Shown here piece by piece: positions 54,197-62,727 of a stretch of 64,000 nucleotides of DNA. This DNA is from Mycolicibacterium rhodesiae (GTDB lineage: Bacteria > Actinomycetota > Actinomycetes > Mycobacteriales > Mycobacteriaceae), in contig NZ_MVIH01000001.1 of assembly GCF_002086695.1 (NCBI RefSeq), positions 496,001 to 560,000 on the forward strand. The letters run 5' to 3'. Position 1 is the first letter of the stretch. Every line of letters starts with the position of its first letter. The translations under genes and the position numbers were made by a program. The notes beneath the pieces were generated by a model that ran no database searches, was not told the origin of the DNA, and saw only the letters and a list, made by a program, of their open reading frames with translations.

Positions 54197-55045
54197 GTGA
54201 CTGACAACGGGGGACAAGAGTTACGGGCACTGGCCGAGCAGCTGGCCGCCGAAGCGGCCGCGTTCGTCCGCCGCAGGCGCGCGGAAGTCTTCGGCGACGG
54301 GCACGGCTCGATCGCCGCGCATTCGGTTCAGACGAAGAGCACGCCGACCGATCCGGTGACCATTGTGGACACCGAAACCGAACTGCTACTGCGTGATCGG
54401 CTCGGCGCGCTGCGTCCCGACGACGTGATTCTCGGCGAGGAGGGCGGCGGTCCGGCGGCCGGCGCTGACGGTGCGGTCTGCTGGGTGCTCGACCCGATCG
54501 ACGGCACGGTGAACTTCATGTACGGCATTCCGGCGTATGGGATCTCGATCGCCGCCCAGATCGACGGCGTGTCGGTGGCGGGCGCGGTCGCCGACGTGGC
54601 CGGCGGGGAGGTGTACTCGGCGGCCGTCGGTCACGGCGCCCATGTGTCCCGCGACGGGCAGCGCCTGCAGCTGCGGGCCGGCCCGGTGACGGATCTGTCG
54701 ATGGCGTTGGTGGGCACCGGTTTCGGCTACGCCCCGCAGCGGCGCGCCGAGCAGTCCGCCTTGTTGGCGCAGTTGCTGCCGCTGGTGCGGGACGTCCGGC
54801 GGATCGGGTCGGCCTCGCTGGATCTGTGCATGGTCGCCGCCGGCCGTCTCGACGCCCACTACGAGCACGGCCTGCACGTGTGGGACTGGGCGGCCGGCGC
54901 GCTGATCGCCGCCGAGGCGGGCGCGGTGGTGGCGTTGCCGCAGCCCGACGAGGACGGCGCGCTGCTGGTTGTGGCGGCGCCGGGGATCGCGTCCGCGCTC
55001 ACCGACGCCTTGGCGGGTTTCGGCGGATTGCGGCCGCTGGCCTGA
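54197..55045 (+). CDS. suhB: Inositol monophosphatase family protein SuhB
   Basis: A 282-residue Mg2+-dependent inositol-1-phosphatase, likely supplying inositol for phosphatidylinositol and mannosides. Metal motifs are GEEGGG, DPIDGTVNFMYG (motif 1) and WDWAAGALIAAEAG (motif 2). GTG at 54197 leaves a 101-base divergent gap to ppgK. Its stop codon directly abuts the stop of the convergent cei gene. Confidence 0.92.
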   Translation: MTDNGGQELRALAEQLAAEAAAFVRRRRAEVFGDGHGSIAAHSVQTKSTPTDPVTIVDTETELLLRDRLGALRPDDVILGEEGGGPAAGADGAVCWVLDPIDGTVNFMYGIPAYGISIAAQIDGVSVAGAVADVAGGEVYSAAVGHGAHVSRDGQRLQLRAGPVTDLSMALVGTGFGYAPQRRAEQSALLAQLLPLVRDVRRIGSASLDLCMVAAGRLDAHYEHGLHVWDWAAGALIAAEAGAVVALPQPDEDGALLVVAAPGIASALTDALAGFGGLRPLA

Positions 55046-55696
55046 TCAGCAGGTGCCGTTGTGGATCTTGGTCAGCAACGTCGAATCGGCGGGCTCGGTG
55101 GCGTCCGGACGCAGACCGGCCAGGACGGCGTCGATGTCGTCGCTGTGCGCCAGCGTGGTGAAGTCGGTGCCGATGGCCAGGTCGACCGAGTCGTCCTTGC
55201 GGTCGTCCTGGAACAGTTCGACGCAGGGTGCCACCAGCCAGACCGCGGCCGCGCCGGCCCGGCCGCCGGCGCCGAAGCGGATCTGGCCCTGGCAGGTCAG
55301 CCGGGTGCTGGTGTAGATCGGGTCGTTGGCCGCGGTGGGCTGGGCGAAGCCGAGGTCGCGCAGTGCACCGGCGACCTCGCCGGCCTGCCCGCCCTGGCCG
55401 CTGGCGTTGAGCACCCGGATCTTGGTGTCGACGAGTTTGGCCGGCGCAACGTCGATCATCGACGAATGCGACACCTGCTGGCCGAGGGTGGGCGCACCGG
55501 GCTCGGCGGCCGGTGGCGGCGGGTTGCAGGCCGCGGCCTCCCGCACGTCGACGGGGCGGGTCAGTACAAATCCCCACACGATCGCGGTGATCACGAACAT
55601 CACGCCCAGCGCGATCAGTCCGGGCAGGTAGTTGCGTCGACGGAACGGGCGACCGTGCTTGTCGAAGGCCGTGCCCTCCGTGATTTGAGCGACCAC
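55046..55696 (-). CDS. cei: Envelope integrity protein Cei (LytR C-terminal domain)
   Basis: A 216-residue membrane-anchored protein: basic cytoplasmic N-terminus, one membrane helix (LPGLIALGVMFVITAIVWGF), then a periplasmic LytR_C domain (IRVLNASGQGGQAGEVAGAL). Four Cys outside could pair. In M. tuberculosis Rv2700 (Cei) is needed for envelope integrity and virulence. GTG at 55696 has TAGAGT 6 bases upstream (leaderless). A CRP-type site lies 64 bases upstream, shared with the DUF4193 gene. Confidence 0.88.
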   Translation of the reverse strand: MVAQITEGTAFDKHGRPFRRRNYLPGLIALGVMFVITAIVWGFVLTRPVDVREAAACNPPPPAAEPGAPTLGQQVSHSSMIDVAPAKLVDTKIRVLNASGQGGQAGEVAGALRDLGFAQPTAANDPIYTSTRLTCQGQIRFGAGGRAGAAAVWLVAPCVELFQDDRKDDSVDLAIGTDFTTLAHSDDIDAVLAGLRPDATEPADSTLLTKIHNGTC

Positions 55697-55702
55697 GGAT
55701 GC

Positions 55703-55708
55703 ACTCTA
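55703..55708 (-). promoter_or_regulatory. Leaderless promoter -10 of cei
   Basis: TAGAGT on the minus strand (55708-55703) ends 6 bases before the GTG start at 55696, with no ribosome site between. Confidence 0.55.
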
Positions 55709-55760
55709 GAGGCACCGGGCGCATCCTGGCCCAACACGCCCGTCGATCAGAATGAATACA

Positions 55761-55776
55761 TGTGACGTAAATCACA
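55761..55776. promoter_or_regulatory. Perfect CRP (cAMP receptor protein) binding site
   Basis: TGTGACGTAAATCACA is an exact match to the symmetric CRP consensus TGTGA-N6-TCACA used by mycobacterial CRP (Rv3676 type). It lies between the divergent cei and DUF4193 genes, 64 and 90 bases from their starts, so either or both could be controlled. Confidence 0.82.
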
Positions 55777-55866
55777 TACGGCGTAAGGGGGATCTGGGCA
55801 CGAATCGTTTGGCGGATCCGTTCCACGCTGATACAAAGCCATGCTGAGGTTACGAGGGGACAAAAG

Positions 55867-56169
55867 ATGGCTACCGACTACGACGCCCCGCGGCGCACCG
55901 AGACCGACGAGGTGTCCGAGGATTCGCTGGAGGAACTCAAGGCGCGCCGCAACGAGGCGCAGTCGGCCGTAGTAGACGTCGACGAGACGGATTCCGCGGA
56001 GAATTTCGAGCTGCCCGGGGCGGATCTCTCGGGCGAGGAGTTGGTGGTCCGCGTCGTTCCGAAGCAGGCGGACGAGTTCACCTGCTCGAGTTGCTTTCTG
56101 GTGCATCACCGCAGCCGGCTGGCCAGCGACAAGAACGGTGTGCTGCTCTGCACGGACTGTGCGGCTTAG
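55867..56169 (+). CDS. DUF4193 zinc-ribbon protein (Rv2699c-like)
   Basis: A 100-residue acidic protein ending in a zinc-ribbon-like module FTCSSCFLVHHRSRLASDKN, then LLCTDCAA (CxxC twice). The N-terminal half (ETDSAENFELPGADLSGEEL) is typical of DUF4193, universal in actinobacteria. Function unknown; a transcription-related role is often supposed because of the zinc ribbon. ATG at 55867 follows gaggggac. A CRP site lies 90 bases upstream. Confidence 0.85.
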   Translation: MATDYDAPRRTETDEVSEDSLEELKARRNEAQSAVVDVDETDSAENFELPGADLSGEELVVRVVPKQADEFTCSSCFLVHHRSRLASDKNGVLLCTDCAA

Positions 56170-56177
56170 TTAGCTGA

Positions 56178-56687
56178 TTAGCTCCGCAGCGCGGAGAGTA
56201 CCCGGTCCGGGTGGCGGGCGCTGACCAGCCAATACGGCGTCGGATCGTCCGGATCGTCGAGCACCACCAGGACCAGCGGGCCCACCCAGCCGCGATGCAG
56301 CACGAACGCTGCCGGATCGAGTTGACGGCCCAGTGCCGCCGACTTCGCCGTTCGGGGAATCTCAGCCGACCGGGACACCACCGACGTCGGCAGATGCGCC
56401 TGACCTGCCCACAATTCGACGTCGTCGCCGTTGTCGCCGCCGGTCACGACCCGGACCTCGGTGCGGCTCATCCACAGCAGCACGCCCACCGCGACGGCAC
56501 CGAGCACCACGTACGGCAGCCACACCGGCAGCGTGCGCACACCCATCGTGACTTCCTTGGCGATCAATGCCGCCAAGGCCAGACCGAGCGGCCACCACCA
56601 CCACGGCACCCAGAGCCGCTCGCGGTACCGCACGGTTTGCGAGGTCACACGCGAACCAGACACGCGGCCAAGGGTAGTCTTTCCCAT
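56178..56687 (-). CDS. DUF3093 membrane protein (Rv2698-like)
   Basis: A 169-residue protein with two membrane helices ([40 protein letters not shown]) followed by a soluble DUF3093 part ([40 protein letters not shown]). ATG at 56687 lies one base from the divergent dut start; its ribosome site agaggag lies inside the dut coding sequence. Function unknown. Confidence 0.83.
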   Translation of the reverse strand: MGKTTLGRVSGSRVTSQTVRYRERLWVPWWWWPLGLALAALIAKEVTMGVRTLPVWLPYVVLGAVAVGVLLWMSRTEVRVVTGGDNGDDVELWAGQAHLPTSVVSRSAEIPRTAKSAALGRQLDPAAFVLHRGWVGPLVLVVLDDPDDPTPYWLVSARHPDRVLSALRS

Positions 56688-56691
56688 CGTG
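56675..56691 (+). promoter_or_regulatory. Leaderless promoter -10 of dut, inside DUF3093
   Basis: TAGTCT (56675-56680) ends 8 bases before the dut GTG at 56689 and lies within the first codons of the divergent DUF3093 gene. No ribosome site for dut can exist in the remaining space, so a leaderless or nearly leaderless mRNA is expected. Confidence 0.55.
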
Positions 56692-57153
56692 CCGACTCCT
56701 CTCGCGGTGGTTCGCCTCGACCGCGATCTTCCACTGCCCAGCCGCGCCCACGACGGCGATGCGGGCGTGGATTTGTTCAGCGCGCAGGACGTCGACCTGG
56801 CGCCCGGTGAGCGTGCGCTGGTCGCCACCGGCATCGCCGTGGCAATTCCGCACGGCATGGTCGGATTGGTCCATCCGCGCTCCGGTTTGGCTGCGCGCGT
56901 TGGCCTTTCGATCGTCAACAGCCCCGGCACGATCGACGCCGGTTACCGCGGCGAAATCAAGATCTCGTTGATCAACCTCGACCCCGCAACGCCGATCGCG
57001 ATCCGGCGTGGCGACCGCATTGCCCAATTGCTGGTCCAGCGGGTCGAACTTCCAGAGCTGGTCGAGGTGGCCTCGTTCGACGAGGCCGGACTGGCTGACA
57101 CCACCCGTGGCGAAGGCGGCCACGGATCCTCCGGCGGACATGCGAGTTTGTGA
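56689..57153 (+). CDS. dut: Deoxyuridine 5'-triphosphate nucleotidohydrolase
   Basis: A 154-residue homotrimeric dUTPase that removes dUTP and makes dUMP. Five conserved motifs: [11 protein letters not shown] (1), [16 protein letters not shown] (2), [13 protein letters not shown] (3), [12 protein letters not shown] (4) and the flexible arm [12 protein letters not shown] (5). GTG at 56689 leaves a single base between its start codon and that of the divergent DUF3093 gene. The next gene begins at its stop codon. Confidence 0.96.
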   Translation: MPTPLAVVRLDRDLPLPSRAHDGDAGVDLFSAQDVDLAPGERALVATGIAVAIPHGMVGLVHPRSGLAARVGLSIVNSPGTIDAGYRGEIKISLINLDPATPIAIRRGDRIAQLLVQRVELPELVEVASFDEAGLADTTRGEGGHGSSGGHASL

Positions 57154-57941
57154 TGGCATTCGGCAGACGAAAGAACGAATCAGACACCGGCGCGGACGCG
57201 ACGGCAGAGGCCCCGGCGGTCCAGGACCCCGCTGCCGACGTCGACGACGCCGACGACGTCGACGACGGTTACGACGGTGGCCCGTTCGACATTGAGGACT
57301 TCGACAACCCGGCCGACGCCGCGGAAGCCCGCCTGGACCTGGGTTCGGTGCTGGTGCCGATGCCGGCGGCCGGGCAGATCCAGGTCGAGTTGAACGAGGT
57401 GGGCGTGCCCAGCGCGGTGTGGGTGGTCACGCCGCACGGCCGGTTCACGATCGCCGCCTACGCAGCGCCGAAGTCGCCCGGGCTGTGGCGTGAGGTGGCC
57501 GGCGAGCTGGCCGACTCGTTGCGCAAGGACAACGCACAGGTCTCCATCGAAGACGGCCCGTGGGGCCGCGAGGTGGTCGGCACCGGCGCCGGCGTAGTGC
57601 GCTTCATCGGCGTCGACGGCTATCGCTGGATGATCCGCTGTGTGGTCAACGGCGCTCCCGAAGCCATGGGCAATCTGGTTGCCGAGGCGCGAGAAGCGTT
57701 GAGCGACACTGTTGTTCGTCGCGGTGACACGCCGCTGCCGGTGCGCACCCCGCTCCAGGTCCAGCTGCCCGAACCAATGCTCGAGCAGCTGCGTCAGGCC
57801 GCCGCCCAGCAGGCTCAGATGGCGGCCGCGCAGCAGGCGACGATCCAGGAGCAGCAGGGCCAGGCCCAGCCGCCGACCGAACGGCGCAGCGCCTCCGGCT
57901 CGGCCATGCAGCAGCTGCGCAGCTCCAGTACCGGCGGCTGA
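57153..57941 (+). CDS. DUF3710 domain protein (Rv2696c-like)
   Basis: A 262-residue soluble protein: acidic N-terminus, then the DUF3710 core (GSVLVPMPAAGQIQVELNEV, FTIAAYAAPKSPGLWREVAG, DGYRWMIRCVVNGAPEAMGN) and a Gln/Ala-rich C-terminus with coiled-coil character. ATG at 57153 shares its A with the dut stop codon (TGATG), so it is translationally coupled to dut. Its stop abuts that of the convergent hydrolase. Function unknown. Confidence 0.82.
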   Translation: MAFGRRKNESDTGADATAEAPAVQDPAADVDDADDVDDGYDGGPFDIEDFDNPADAAEARLDLGSVLVPMPAAGQIQVELNEVGVPSAVWVVTPHGRFTIAAYAAPKSPGLWREVAGELADSLRKDNAQVSIEDGPWGREVVGTGAGVVRFIGVDGYRWMIRCVVNGAPEAMGNLVAEAREALSDTVVRRGDTPLPVRTPLQVQLPEPMLEQLRQAAAQQAQMAAAQQATIQEQQGQAQPPTERRSASGSAMQQLRSSSTGG

Positions 57942-58646
57942 TCATCCTTCGGCGTCGGTCAACGCTCCCAGACACGCCGAACCAAGTACTTCCGGCTTCG
58001 GTCCGAAGTCGTCGAGGCTGACCGTCCGCAGCGCCGCCCGCGGCGCGGCCGCCACCCACTCCAGGGCCACCTCCAGCGGATGGATCGGGTCGTCGGTCGC
58101 CCCCACGACGCCCATCGGCACACCGAGCCGTCCGATCTCGGCGACGCCCGGCGCCACGTAGCCGGCGGCATCCTCCATCGCGTCCGGCAGTAGCGGCCAC
58201 TGGGCCAGCCAGCTCCGAGCCAGCTCGTCGGCCAGCCAGGCGGGGCTGGAGGCGCGCATCTGGGTGGTGGTGGCGACCAGCCCCTCGGTACGCAGCTGAT
58301 GCGCGGTGTGGCGGGCCGACAACGCGGCCGGAGCGGTTTGGGCCGCACCGCTCCAGGCGGGCAGCGCCGCCAGCACCGCGACCGCGTGCCCCGGGTGGGC
58401 CAGTGCCCAGGCCAGCGCCACCGCCGCGCCGATGGACACCCCGCCGACGATGACCGGGCCGCCCCGGGCGGCGTCGTCGAGCGCATCGAGGTAGCCGGCG
58501 ACCAGCCGGGAGGGCTGCGGAGCAGGCGTGACGACCACCGCGCCGACACCGTGCAGGGGACCGGCGAACGCCCGGTAGACGTAGTCGTCATCGCTTCCCG
58601 TGCCGGGCAGCAGCACTGCCGTCACACCGCGAAAAGTGATCGTCAT
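57942..58646 (-). CDS. Alpha/beta hydrolase-like protein (Rv2695-like)
   Basis: A 234-residue protein with an alpha/beta-hydrolase pattern: LLPGTGSDDDYVYRAFAGPL, nucleophile elbow GGVSIGAA with Ser71, and GVVGATDDPIHPLEVALEW as the acid region; a terminal His is not clear. ATG at 58646. It lies alone on the minus strand, converging on DUF3710 with abutting stop codons and diverging from the OB-fold gene. Substrate unknown. Confidence 0.75.
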   Translation of the reverse strand: MTITFRGVTAVLLPGTGSDDDYVYRAFAGPLHGVGAVVVTPAPQPSRLVAGYLDALDDAARGGPVIVGGVSIGAAVALAWALAHPGHAVAVLAALPAWSGAAQTAPAALSARHTAHQLRTEGLVATTTQMRASSPAWLADELARSWLAQWPLLPDAMEDAAGYVAPGVAEIGRLGVPMGVVGATDDPIHPLEVALEWVAAAPRAALRTVSLDDFGPKPEVLGSACLGALTDAEG

Positions 58647-58768
58647 CTCATGATCGTGCCCTGTTACGTATGGGCAACGCCCGCCGCGGGTATGCCACAT
58701 GGCATCGCGGCACCAAGAGGTCTACCGTTGCGTTGGCATTGTGATCCGCTGGAGTATCAGGAGAGGCC

Positions 58769-59140
58769 ATGGCTACGGCCGAAAGTTTCGTTCGACGTCT
58801 CACTCGTCGGTTGACGGAAGACCCTGAGCAGCGCGACGTCGAGGAACTCACCGATGAAGCCGCCGGCACCGGCGCCCAGCGAGCAATTGACTGCCAGCGC
58901 GGCCAAGAGGTGACGATGGTGGGCACCTTGCGCAGTGTGGAGACCAACGCCAAGGGTTGCGCCGGTGGCGTTCGCGCCGAACTCTTCGACGGCACCGACA
59001 CCGTCACGCTGGTCTGGCTGGGACAGCGCCGTATCGCCGGTATCGAGTCGGGCCGCGCCCTGCGAGTGCGTGGCCGGCTGGGCACCCTCGAGAACGGCAC
59101 CAAGGCCATCTACAACCCGCACTACGAGATCCAGACTTGA
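58769..59140 (+). CDS. OB-fold nucleic-acid-binding protein (Rv2694c-like)
   Basis: A 123-residue protein with an OB-fold similar to anticodon/RecG-type domains: EVTMVGTLRSVETNAKGCAG, LFDGTDTVTLVWLGQRRIAG, ALRVRGRLGTLENGTKAIYN and a terminal NPHYEI. The helical N-terminus has RRLTRRLTEDPEQRDVEELT. ATG at 58769 follows caggagagg. First gene of an operon with DUF3159 and an MFS transporter. The ligand is not known. Confidence 0.83.
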   Translation: MATAESFVRRLTRRLTEDPEQRDVEELTDEAAGTGAQRAIDCQRGQEVTMVGTLRSVETNAKGCAGGVRAELFDGTDTVTLVWLGQRRIAGIESGRALRVRGRLGTLENGTKAIYNPHYEIQT

Positions 59141-59856
59141 GCCGTCCCGTCGAAGACAGCGATCGCAGTCAGGACGCGCCGGCCGACACCCCAGCGGGAA
59201 CCCCCGAGGAGACGACGCCCGCGCAGGCCCTGCTCGCCCAGATGGGCGGCGTCAGCGGCCTGATCTACTCGGCACTGCCGGTGGTGGTCCTGGTCCCGGT
59301 GAACACCGCCTTCGGCCTGGTGCCCGCGATCAGTGCGGCGCTCGGCGTCGCCGCCCTGATCCTGGTGTGGCGGCTCTACCGTCGCGATTCGGTGCAGCCC
59401 GCCATCTCGGGGTTCATCGGCGTGGGGATCAGCGCGCTGATCGCCTGGATCGTCGGCGCGTCGAAGGGCTACTTCCTGCTGGGCATCTGGACGTCGCTGA
59501 TCTGGGCGGCGGTGTTCGCACTCTCGGTCGTCATCCGCAGGCCCATTGTGGGATACGCCTGGAGTTGGATCAGCAACAAGGACCGTGCCTGGCGCGGAAA
59601 CCGGCGCGCGGTGTTCGCCTTCGACATCGCGACGCTGACCTGGGTGCTGGTGTTCGCCTCCCGGTTCGCGGTGCAGCGCCACCTGTACGACGCCGATCAG
59701 ACCGGCTGGCTCGGGGTGGCCCGGATCGCGATGGGCTGGCCGCTGACCGCGGTGGCCGCCCTGGTGACCTACCTGGCGATCCGCGCCGCGCAACGCGCCA
59801 TCCACGCCGCCCACGCACGCAGCCACGACGGCGACGTCGCGCCCGCCGAAGACTGA
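59137..59856 (+). CDS. DUF3159 membrane protein (Rv2693c-like)
   Basis: A 239-residue integral membrane protein with about five to six helices (SALPVVVLVPVNTAFGLVPA, FIGVGISALIAWIVGASKGY, IWTSLIWAAVFALSVVIRRP, WPLTAVAALVTYLAIRAAQR), matching DUF3159. The start is TTG at 59137, overlapping the previous stop (TTGA); no other start fits the frame. Function unknown; coupled to the OB-fold gene. Confidence 0.78.
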   Translation: MSRPVEDSDRSQDAPADTPAGTPEETTPAQALLAQMGGVSGLIYSALPVVVLVPVNTAFGLVPAISAALGVAALILVWRLYRRDSVQPAISGFIGVGISALIAWIVGASKGYFLLGIWTSLIWAAVFALSVVIRRPIVGYAWSWISNKDRAWRGNRRAVFAFDIATLTWVLVFASRFAVQRHLYDADQTGWLGVARIAMGWPLTAVAALVTYLAIRAAQRAIHAAHARSHDGDVAPAED

Positions 59857-59858
59857 CT

Positions 59859-61280
59859 GTGGTTGGGCGCGACGACCGTCTGCTCGTCGCCGTCGCGGTA
59901 CTCGCGTCGTTCGTCGCGTTTCTCGACGGTTCGGTGGTGAATCTGGCCCTGCCTGCCATCGGTGCCGAACTCGGCGGCGGACTTGTCATCCAGCAATGGG
60001 TCGTCGACGGGTACCTGCTGACGCTGGGTGCGCTGATTCTGCTTGCCGGCGCGATCTCCGACACCTTCGGGCGGCTGACGGTTTTGCGGGCCGGGCTCGT
60101 GGTGTTCGGCGTCGCATCACTGCTGTGCGCGGCCGCACCGAGCGGACCGGTGTTGGTCGTCGGCCGTTGCGTCCAGGGACTGGGCGCGGCCTTTCTGGTC
60201 CCGAGTTCACTGGCCATGCTCAACGCCCGGTTCACCGGCGCCGAACAGTCCCGCGCGATCGGCGTCTGGACGGCCTGGACCGGCACCGCATTCGTCATCG
60301 GGCCGCTGCTGGGCGGTGTGCTGGTCGAAACGCTGGGCTGGCGGTGGGTGTTCGCCGTCAACGTGGTCCCACTCGCGGTCACGCTCATCCTCGCAGGCAA
60401 GCTGACCGATCGGACACCCCGGACGGGTGCACACATCGACGCAGTCGGCGCGGTCCTCACAGCGCTGGGGCTGAGCGCGACGGTCTTCGCGATGATCGAA
60501 CAGCAGCGGCTGGGCTGGCACGATCCGGCCATCGTCACCGCGCTCATCGTCGGGCCCGCCAGCCTGATCGCGTTCGGCTGGTGGGAACGCCGCGCCCGCC
60601 ATCCGATGCTGCCGCCCGCGGTCTTCTCGGCACGCAACTTCACGGTCGGCAACCTGGCCACCGTGTTCCTCTATGCGGGCATCTCACTGGGCCAGCTGCT
60701 GGTGGCGTTGTTCTTGCAGGAGGTCGGGGGACTGTCGCCCGCGCAGGCCGGCCTGGCGACACTGCCGGTGCCGGTCCTGTCGTTCTTGTTGGCGGCCCGC
60801 TTCGGTGAGCTCGCCGGCCGCTATGGCCCGCGCCGCTTCATGGCGGTCGGGCCGCTGATCGCCGCGGCGGGGTTCGGATGGATGGCGATCGGCGCAGGCA
60901 ACGTGTGGCTGCAGACGCTGCCGGGCATGGCGCTGTTCGGGGTGGGGCTCTCGGTGGCCGTGTCCCCGCTGACCGCCGCGGTCCTGGCCGCCGTCCCGAC
61001 GTCGCAAAGCGGCATCGGCTCGGCGATCAACAACGCTGTCGCCCGGGTGGCGGGTTTGATCGCGATCGCATTCACCGCGGTCATCGTCGGTGGCGCAATG
61101 ACTTTCGACGGTTTCCGCCACGGCGTAATGACTGCCGCGGTTCTCCTGGTGATCGCGGGCATCGTCTCGGCGGTGGGCATCCGCGACGACGCGCCTGCGC
61201 TGTCCGCCGAGTCGTCGGCCGCCGCCGCGGCGTGTCACGACCGGGACGGGCCGCCCCCGGCGCCGGTGTACCCGGACTAG
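59859..61280 (+). CDS. MFS drug-exporter-type transporter (DHA2 family)
   Basis: A 473-residue transporter with ~14 helices. Motifs of EmrB/QacA-type proton antiporters: FLDGSVVNLALPAIG in helix 1 (motif D1), GAISDTFGRLTVLRAG (motif A) and WRWVFAVNVVPLAV. GTG at 59859 comes 2 bases after the DUF3159 stop, suggesting one transcript. Its stop overlaps that of convergent ceoC by 4 bases. Export of toxic or lipidic compounds is inferred; substrate unknown. Confidence 0.85.
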   Translation: MVGRDDRLLVAVAVLASFVAFLDGSVVNLALPAIGAELGGGLVIQQWVVDGYLLTLGALILLAGAISDTFGRLTVLRAGLVVFGVASLLCAAAPSGPVLVVGRCVQGLGAAFLVPSSLAMLNARFTGAEQSRAIGVWTAWTGTAFVIGPLLGGVLVETLGWRWVFAVNVVPLAVTLILAGKLTDRTPRTGAHIDAVGAVLTALGLSATVFAMIEQQRLGWHDPAIVTALIVGPASLIAFGWWERRARHPMLPPAVFSARNFTVGNLATVFLYAGISLGQLLVALFLQEVGGLSPAQAGLATLPVPVLSFLLAARFGELAGRYGPRRFMAVGPLIAAAGFGWMAIGAGNVWLQTLPGMALFGVGLSVAVSPLTAAVLAAVPTSQSGIGSAINNAVARVAGLIAIAFTAVIVGGAMTFDGFRHGVMTAAVLLVIAGIVSAVGIRDDAPALSAESSAAAAACHDRDGPPPAPVYPD

Positions 61281-61960
61281 CCGGTCGAGGCCGACAGCAC
61301 GGTCTTGCGCAACTCGTCTTCCACTTCCGGGGCGGCCACGAACAGCAGCTCGTCGCCGCCCTCCAGCGGCTCGTCGGCCTCCGGCACGATCACCCGCGGC
61401 CCGCGCAGGATCGTCACCAGCGTGGCGTCCCGCGGCAGGATCAGCTTGCGGACCGGCCGCCCGCCCCACGGGGTGTCGTCGGGCAGGGTGATCTCGACGA
61501 GGTTGGCGTGGCCCTGGCGGAACTGCATGAGACGCACCAGGTCACCGACCGCGACGGCCTCCTCCACCAGCGAGGCCAGCATCCGCGGTGTGGACACCGC
61601 GACGTCGACGCCCCACGAGCTGTCGAAGAGCCACTCGTTGCGCGGGTCGTTGACCCGGGCCACGACGCGCGAGACCGCGAACTCCGTCTTGGCCAGCAGG
61701 GACAGCACCACGTTCGCCTTGTCGTCGCCGGTGGCGGCGACGACGACATCGAACTCCTGCAGGTGCACCGACTCGAGCAAGCTGATCTCGCAGGCATCGC
61801 CGAGGCGCCAGTGCGCGGCCGGGATGGCGTCGACGTCGAGATGCTCGGCATTGCGCTCGATGAGCGTGACCTCGTGCTCGCTCTCGAGCAGTTCGCGGGC
61901 AATCGACCGGCCGACTGCGCCTGCCCCGGCGATCGCCACTTTGAGCCGCTTGTCGCCCAT
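61277..61960 (-). CDS. ceoC: TrkA-type potassium channel regulatory subunit CeoC
   Basis: A 227-residue cytoplasmic RCK protein: TrkA-N Rossmann domain (KVAIAGAGAVGRSIARELLE, GDACEISLLESVHLQEFDVV) binding NAD(H)/nucleotides, and TrkA-C domain from ~140 (NLVEITLPDDTPWGGRPVRK). It probably gates a K+ transporter together with CeoB. ATG at 61960 overlaps the ceoB stop (ATGA). Matches Rv2692. Confidence 0.9.
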   Translation of the reverse strand: MGDKRLKVAIAGAGAVGRSIARELLESEHEVTLIERNAEHLDVDAIPAAHWRLGDACEISLLESVHLQEFDVVVAATGDDKANVVLSLLAKTEFAVSRVVARVNDPRNEWLFDSSWGVDVAVSTPRMLASLVEEAVAVGDLVRLMQFRQGHANLVEITLPDDTPWGGRPVRKLILPRDATLVTILRGPRVIVPEADEPLEGGDELLFVAAPEVEDELRKTVLSASTG

Positions 61961-62637
61961 CAGTGCCCCTCTCCGACGTCGGGGCCGGGTGGCAGCGCGG
62001 CGATGGCCAGCGCTTCGGCGGCGCGCCCGGACACCGCCGCGATGTACACCTGGTCGCCGGCCTGCAGCACGGTCTTGGGCTCGGGCAGGATGCCGGTGCC
62101 GAACCGGACCACGAACGCGACTCGCGCGCCGGTCGCAACTTCAAGCGAGGTCAGCCGGTGACCTACCCAGCCTTCGTGCAGGGCCACCTCGGCAACGGCC
62201 ATCGTGCCGGTGGGATCGCGCCATTTGGTGGTCTCGGTGTCGCGCACCAGCGCACCCAGCAGGCGGTCGGTGGTCCACGGCACGGTGGCGACCGTGGGGA
62301 TTCCCAGCCGTTCGTAGACCGCGGCGCGTTTGGCATCGTAAATGCGTGCGACCACGCGCTGCACGCCGAACGTCTCGCGGGCGACGCGCGCCGAGATGAT
62401 GTTGGAGTTGTCCCCGGAGGACACCGCGGCGAACGCATCGGCGTTCTGGATTCCCGAGCGCAGCAGGACTTCTCGGTCGAAGCCCATGCCCAGCACCCGC
62501 TCGCCGGAGAAGTCGGGGGACAGCCGGTGGAAGGCCGTCGGGTCCCGGTCGATGATCGCCACCTCGTGGCCTATCCGGGACAGCGCGTCGGCCAGCGAGG
62601 CGCCGACGCGGCCGCATCCCATCACCACTACCCGCAC
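61960..62637 (-). CDS. ceoB: TrkA-type potassium channel regulatory subunit CeoB
   Basis: A 225-residue RCK protein paralogous to CeoC: VRVVVMGCGRVGASLADALS nucleotide-binding start, GDNSNIISARVARETFGVQR mid-domain, TrkA-C part with VALHEGWVGHRLTSLEVATG. GTG at 62637 follows agagga. The two genes likely form a heteromeric Trk regulator; no TrkH channel gene is in view, but an APC permease diverges 87 bases away. Matches Rv2691. Confidence 0.9.
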   Translation of the reverse strand: MRVVVMGCGRVGASLADALSRIGHEVAIIDRDPTAFHRLSPDFSGERVLGMGFDREVLLRSGIQNADAFAAVSSGDNSNIISARVARETFGVQRVVARIYDAKRAAVYERLGIPTVATVPWTTDRLLGALVRDTETTKWRDPTGTMAVAEVALHEGWVGHRLTSLEVATGARVAFVVRFGTGILPEPKTVLQAGDQVYIAAVSGRAAEALAIAALPPGPDVGEGH

Positions 62638-62710
62638 CTGGTGTCCTCTCGACTTTGCCGTGCGCCGACCCGACCGTATGGGGAACGCTACAGCCAAATC
62701 GGTGAAGGCT

Positions 62711-62727
62711 TACTCTTGGCACTCGTG
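62711..62727 (+). promoter_or_regulatory. Leaderless promoter -10 of the APC permease gene
   Basis: TACTCT (62711-62716) ends 8 bases before the GTG at 62725, with no ribosome site between. Confidence 0.5.
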
